A DNA stretch of 64,000 bases from Mycoplasma anseris ATCC 49234. Its GTDB lineage: Bacteria; Bacillota_I; Bacilli_A; Mycoplasmatales; Metamycoplasmataceae. The DNA is taken from positions 84,252 through 148,251 of the forward strand of contig NZ_JNJX01000001.1 of the NCBI RefSeq assembly GCF_000702805.1, written 5' to 3'. Below are positions 58,083 through 64,000 of the stretch, piece by piece. A model generated the notes under the pieces. It searched no databases and was not told the origin of the DNA. It saw only the letters and a list, made by a program, of their open reading frames with translations. Each line of letters begins with the position of its first letter. Position 1 is the stretch's first letter. The position numbers and the translations under genes are program-made.

Positions 58083-60646
58083 AAGGAATGTGAATATTTG
58101 GGGGCTTATCTTTGTTATTAGGAATTATTCCTATTAGCTGCAATCTAGCCAAAAAAAATGATTATAATGCTTTGCATGATAATTATGTAACTTGAATTAA
58201 CAAGCCTAATATGGCTAAGGATTTTTCTTATGCTTATAGCAATAATTATGATGATAATTTAAGGGATATTAATTTGCTAACTGGAAGTAAAGTTTTTCGA
58301 ATTGCTAGTCAAAAATCACCAGTGATGGATTTTAGAGATAATATTGTTTTACAGCCAAGTGAGCTTTGATATAAAATGGAATATGCTCGGGAAGTTTTAA
58401 TTGAAAGTTGATCAAATGAGATTAACAAATATAGTGTTCATTTATATAACAATGATCGCATTAAAAAAGTGAATTTAAATGAAACATTAGAAGAAGATAA
58501 GCAGCCAAATGAATTTTATCCAAATAAGGATAAAGGTAATGGTTTTAATAATCCTTATATTTTTGTGCCTTCTAGTTTAGAAAATTCTATTAATCATTCT
58601 AATTTCTTTAATTCCTTGAAATTCGCCCGTTCAATCACTTTAAATTTTGATTCACCTGAATGAAATGTAATTAATAATTGAATTACATATGAAGGAAGCA
58701 AAACTAAATATAAAGTAAAAGCAGTTGACTTTCGATTAGGTTTATTAAAAACAGCCTTGCAAAATAAAGCCTTTCGTGATGAATTTTATGATCGTTTTCA
58801 CATGAATAAAGCTAAGGCAATTGAAAAAGAAATTTACACCGAAGACAATCCTTATTTAAATGGCCCAAGTTTGCAAAAACTATTTCAAAATTATCAAATT
58901 AAATATGATGATCTATTAAATCCCCAAACTTTAAAATGAACCAAAGATTCAAGCATTATTAGATTTGAATTAAATTCCGATTTACAACAAAGAGATTTAA
59001 CCGGTTTTTTTGATACTATGTTTATTTATTCGAATTATATGGATGCCATTCCTTATGTTTATTTAACTGAAAAATATAATACAAATGATCTATTTAGTGA
59101 TGACATATTTAGTCAATGATTTTTTAATTATGGTAAAACCTATAAAGATCGTTTATATTCTTCATATTATTTAATTCACTCTGATGACAATAACCAAACT
59201 AAATTATGAAGAAACACACAATACAAAACTATTACGGGAACTTGAAACACGACAAAACATTTAAATGAAATTATTTTTAGATATAATCAAATTCCTTTAA
59301 ACCAAGACACCTTTAATATCCAAATGTTAAGTGCCTTTAAACAAAATATTATTTCTGATATCAATGTTTCTAATTTATCCATTATTGAAAGAGAAGAAAT
59401 CCTAAAACAAAGTAACCAATTTAAATTAAATTACTTTAAACTTTATGAAAAATACAAGCCTCATAATAATTTAATTTTAAATATTATCCCAAAACAATCA
59501 AAAAGCTATTATTTTAATAATAATTTTGCTAAATTGTATTATCAAACTAATATTAATGATTTACAAAACAATAATATTGATTTAAATAATATTTTTAGTA
59601 ATAAAGCAATGATTTTTAGAAGTTTAATTAACAATGTAATAAATAATTATACACTTGCTAAAAGCATTAATTTTGAGCCTTGATTAAGCCAAGCTCCTTT
59701 GGATTTAAAGTTTGTATCAAATAATTTAAATAATACTAATTATCAATATTTAAGAGAAGCTCATTTAAATTTAAATAGACAAAAAGTTTTATCAACGAAT
59801 GAAGATAATAAATTAATTTCAATTAATAAAACCAATATGGTTGATAATAAATTAATTTATGAAAACCTTGATAGTATCACGAATTTAAAAGCTAAATTAA
59901 AAAGTGCTGATTTTGATTATGTTAAATCTACTTTAAAAAACATGATTAATGAATATTATGTTTTAAATTCTAATTCAAAAAACATTGAATGAGATATTCC
60001 TATTTTGGCTTTTGAATTAAATAAAAAACAACAACAAATTATTCAAGAATTGCCAAATATATTTAAAGATATTGATAAACGTTTACAACCAAGAATTATG
60101 CTAATTAACAATTATGATTTATACAAAGAGTATTTCTTATCTTCAAAATCAATTTACATTGAAAATAAATTTAATTTATTAGAATCGAACACTACTTCAT
60201 ATATTTTTGAATTATTAAAGGCTAAAAATCATTTCTTATTGTTGTATTTGTTGTATATTTATAATCATCAACAAGAAGCTTTTAATTATTTAAATAAATT
60301 ATCAAAAAGCTTATTTAATAAATTAAAAAGTAATCCTAAATATAATCTTATTTTTAATTTGGAAAATTGAGAATTGAAAAACATCAATAGCAATGTTTTT
60401 CAATGAAATGATGAATTAGAAAATGTCATTTATCAATATTTACAAGAGCTGATAAAAACAAATTTTAGTACTGAAGATATTGTTTGATTAATTAATGAAA
60501 TCAATAATTTATTAAGCTTTAATATCGATTTCAATAACAGCGTTTCTATTGTTAATTACAATAAAGTGGCATTACAAAAATATTTTATTAAACCATTTGC
60601 TTATGATGGATTAAATTATTTGCAAGATATAGTGATAGGAGAATAA
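58067..60646 (+). CDS. OppA-like substrate-binding lipoprotein
   Basis: An 859-residue lipoprotein (lipid Cys25 after IIPIS). A central part (about 350-430; SSYYLI, then LWRNTQY, then LNEIIFRYNQIP) fits the hinge region of family 5 solute-binding proteins such as OppA, in which GPYxLxxxxxxVxLxRNPxYW and a following LDEIIFKY are hallmarks. Length and Asn-rich style match mycoplasma OppA lipoproteins. No OppBCDF genes are near; it overlaps the ZIP transporter instead and lies directly before a small lipoprotein. It could bind peptides or, like NikA in this family, a metal complex. The family call is moderate. Confidence 0.62.
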
Positions 60647-61084
60647 ATGAAAAAGAAATTTTTATTAGGATTGGGATTAGTAGCTTCTGGTTTAATTACC
60701 CCATTAATTGCTGCTAATTGCCAAGGAAATACGCCAAAACAAAATACCCAAAAGTTAACTCCAACTCAAATTCAACTGATTGAAAATAGTTTTGTCTTTG
60801 AAAAAACTACTGAGGGGAATACTAAAAGTTTTGATGAATTATGAGATATTTTGGTTAACAAATTTAATTATTATTCAAAAATTAATTTAGCTCATATTAA
60901 AAATGATCCTGAATTAAAGAAATTAGTTCATATTGATTTTGTGGATATTAACAATATTCAAGTAGGACATAATTTAAATATTACTTTGACCCAAAGTCAA
61001 TCAACAAAACAAATTTATTTAAAATGACAAGTTAGTTGTGAAGCCTTTGGTATTGAAGGAACTGGAAAAGTTGTTTTAGAATAA
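60647..61084 (+). CDS. Small lipoprotein of unknown function
   Basis: A 145-residue lipoprotein (lipid Cys25 after LIAAN) beginning at the base after the OppA-like stop, with its ribosome site (GGAG) inside that gene. After the signal comes a Thr/Gln/Asn-rich linker and a domain with KITLAHIKND... then VDINNIQVGHNLNITLTQS, similar in rhythm to the repeats of the lipoprotein at 62269 but single. No function recognised. A terminator follows. Confidence 0.72.
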
Positions 61085-61085
61085 T

Positions 61086-61118
61086 AAAAATGGAGAAAGA
61101 TAATAAATCTCCATTTTT
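61086..61118. terminator. Bidirectional terminator
   Basis: AAAAATGGAGA and TCTCCATTTTT arms with a loop of about 11 nt, between convergent lipoprotein and gap genes. Confidence 0.85.
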
Positions 61119-61121
61119 ATT

Positions 61122-62129
<1,008 letters not shown>

Positions 62130-62230
62130 ATTTTGTCCTCCAATAATTTAATTATTTATTAATATAAATTATACATTTATTATTAAGGTTTTTTGTTTTT
62201 AAATATTAAGCATTTTTATTATCAGCTAAT

Positions 62231-62259
62231 AAAAAAAGAAAAAGACTTATTCTTTTTCT
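62231..62259 (-). terminator. Terminator after the repeat lipoprotein
   Basis: AGAAAAAGA and TCTTTTTCT arms with a 5-nt loop and a T run on the minus strand. Confidence 0.7.
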
Positions 62260-62268
62260 AATTTATTT

Positions 62269-63699
62269 TTATGCTAAGTATGGAATATGAATTAATTTTA
62301 ATTCTGATTCTCAATTTGGGTTATTTTTAAATCCAATTTTTATTAAAACGTCAATTTCTTTAGAATTTTCACTTAAATTTATTCTTGAAATATGAGCTAT
62401 ATATTTATTGGTGTCAAAACCGGTTAATTTAATTAAATTATGGTTTTTATTTAATTCTTCCATGGTCTTGTTTTGTGTTACAGTCCCTTTTATTTTCACT
62501 ATTTCTGTTTTTAATAATTCTTTAATCTCTTTTAGTCTTGCATTGCTTGAAGCAACTGAAATAGCTATTTCTTTAGTTTTATAGATACTTGGTTCCCCAA
62601 TTAGATTTATTTTAACTAAAACCTTAGCATTGGTATCATCTACTTTTGTAATACCTAAAATATTGGTTGCTACAACACTATCATGATATCCAGAAACCTC
62701 AATTAATGATTTGTTGTAATTTAGTTCTTCTAATGAAATTCCTGATAAATCATTAATTGTTAATTTGGACAATTCTTCATCAAGAATAGCATTTAATGAT
62801 TTAGTTTCAACTAAAATAGATTTTTCTAGTGATGTTACATATCTATTTTCTTTTGAACTGGCTACAACAACAACATTGATATGGTTATCATCAGCAATAC
62901 TTACATGTTTAATAGCCATATTAGCTTTTTCTACATCATAACCAGTTAAGTTAATTAATGAGTTATCTTGGATTAACTCAAATGCTGTTTTATCAGTTAT
63001 AGCATTTATTTGTACTTTTTCTACTTCGGCATTTAATAAGTCATATGTTTCTTTTAAGGTTTGTTTGGAAGCAACAATAATAGTTTTTCCTTTTGAATAT
63101 GAGGCTCAATATGAACCATTTTTTAAATGGACAAAGAATGAAACATATGCATGTGTATCATCAATTTCAACAACATCAATAACTTTAGGATTAACTTTAG
63201 TTTGATCATAACCAGTTAAACTAATTAAAGAATGATCATTTTGCAATTCAGTTGTTGTTTTGTTTGCCGGGAAAGATAATTGAACCTTATCAATTTCCGA
63301 TTTTAATAATTCTTCAAATTCTTTTCTACGCTCTAAACCACTTAATTTGATATCAATTTCTCTGATTGCAGATTTTCTTGGATCAGCATACAATGTTGCT
63401 ATGAATTTAACATTAATATTATTTTCATCAATAATGCTGATATTAAAAATTTTTGCTATGATTTTATCTTGATCATATCCTGCATATTTTATTAATGAGT
63501 AATCATTACATATTTCTGATGCTGTTTTTCCTTCTGTTGCAAAAGCAACAATTTTAGATAATTCACTTTTTAATAATGCATTTTCATGGATTGTTGAGTT
63601 ATTATTGTTTTTCTCACATTTACTTGCAACAATTGGTAATGAAAAAATAGGTGTGATTGTTCCAATTAAGCCTAAAGCTAATTTTATTTTTTTAGTCAT
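62269..63699 (-). CDS. Repeat-containing surface lipoprotein (lipoprotein 17-like)
   Basis: A 476-residue lipoprotein (lipid Cys28 after IVASK) made of five tandem repeats of about 85-90 residues. Each has a helical start, a pattern like T..EL....SLI.LTGYD, and three to four beta strands; the centres are GYDQDK, GYDQTK, GYDVEK, GYHDSV and GFDTNK. This agrees with the lipoprotein 17-related variable surface protein family of mycoplasmas. A strong ribosome site (GAAAGGAAA) is present. A poly-T tract of 15 and a 24-bp palindrome lie upstream, so expression may vary. Binding partners are unknown. Confidence 0.75.
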
Positions 63700-63710
63700 A
63701 TTTTTCCTTT

Positions 63711-63734
63711 CACTATAAAATATATTTTATTGTG
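63711..63734. promoter_or_regulatory. 24-bp near-perfect palindrome before the repeat lipoprotein
   Basis: CACTATAAAATA and TATTTTATTGTG halves mirror each other with a single mismatched pair. It lies next to the ribosome site. It may be a repressor site or a leader hairpin. Confidence 0.45.
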
Positions 63735-64000
63735 AAACAAAGGATGCACTTTCTTTTCCAAAAAATGTTAATTTAAGCAATGTTTTTCAACAAAAAAATG
63801 ACCAAAACAAAAAAAAAAAAAAACGAAGTAAAATATTATCTTCATTATTTGATTTGAGGTTGGAATATTAAAAAATTTATTTACAAATTAATAATGTTCA
63901 TTGCCCAAACTGGGATTTTTTTCAACTAGTTATACTGCTAAAAGTAAAGTATAAAAGGACTAAAACATATAAAACAATTTGTCTTCAACTACTAAAGAAT
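63735..64000. other. Upstream region of repeat lipoprotein with homopolymer
   Basis: 266 nt with no gene I can support. It holds a run of 15 A (T on the minus strand) at 63809-63823. A minus-strand frame of about 40 codons, open with TGA as Trp, enters from the right edge and stops near 63880; it matches nothing and may be chance or the end of an unseen gene. Confidence 0.5.
63809..63823. repeat. Homopolymer A15/T15 tract
   Basis: Fifteen A residues on the plus strand, about 110 nt upstream of the start of a variable-type surface lipoprotein read on the minus strand. It is prone to slippage and so could change expression. Confidence 0.7.

Noticed and set aside
63880..64000. Minus-strand frame entering from the right edge, possibly a transposase end
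   Set aside because: About 40 codons open with code 4 is not rare by chance, and no known motif is visible; kept only as a note.

Overview
The window comes from an AT-rich, wall-less mollicute of the Mycoplasma kind, most like the hominis-group species (Metamycoplasma/Mycoplasmopsis); the exact species cannot be named from sequence alone. In almost every gene TGA falls inside conserved domains where the family has tryptophan, for example the TGA that gives the PepO-like peptidase its C-terminal Trp. UGA therefore encodes Trp (genetic code 4), and all gene limits below were rebuilt by reading through TGA. Genes are dense, often overlap by 1 to 20 nt (many TAATG junctions), and transcription units end in short GC-stem/U-run hairpins. 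I saw no rRNA, tRNA, CRISPR array, intact insertion sequence or origin.

Layout. 1-3865 (-): ABC-importer ATPase (cut by the window edge), Staphylococcus-type nuclease lipoprotein and solute-binding lipoprotein. 4058-7163 (+): SGNH/GDSL hydrolase and proline iminopeptidase. 7294-9967 (-): rRNA/tRNA m5U methyltransferase and MnmE. 10164-13146 (+): PTS EIIC/EIIA-like membrane protein and TmcAL. 13197-15547 (-): lipoprotein and a papain-like cysteine peptidase candidate. 15803-21476 (-): PcrA helicase, a membrane protein that looks like a degenerate GGDEF-EAL protein, and M13 peptidase PepO. 21591-27634 (-): SerRS, two lipoproteins, AsnRS, a GT2 glycosyltransferase and an RDD protein. 27772-33697 (+): RecD2-like helicase, Pth, TilS, FtsH. 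33743-36476 (-): TrpRS and ThrRS. 36696-41135 (+): a membrane-anchored EIIB-like domain without its cysteine, a large SF1 helicase and a single-pass membrane protein. 41169-51006 (-): C39 peptidase-ABC exporter, YbeY, Era, and a complete polyamine importer (PotA, B, C) flanked by two PotD paralogs. 51119-53620 (+): lipoprotein, GluRS and a small DUF1934-like protein. 54102-56959 (-): two lipoproteins. 57060-61084 (+): ZIP metal transporter, OppA-like lipoprotein and small lipoprotein. 61122-63699 (-): GAPDH and a five-repeat surface lipoprotein with a poly-T tract upstream.

Working together, the window combines translation housekeeping (four aminoacyl-tRNA synthetase families plus tRNA modification enzymes), protein quality control and peptide scavenging (FtsH, PepO, Pip), and surface nutrient capture (nuclease-coupled importer, polyamine importer, ZIP/OppA-like unit, many lipoproteins). 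The most unusual items are the degenerate GGDEF-EAL candidate downstream of pcrA, the PTS-like parts that seem to have lost their phosphotransfer residues, the intact C39 peptidase-ABC exporter with no visible substrate, and several genes whose -10 box lies only 6-9 nt before the start codon, which implies leaderless mRNAs.
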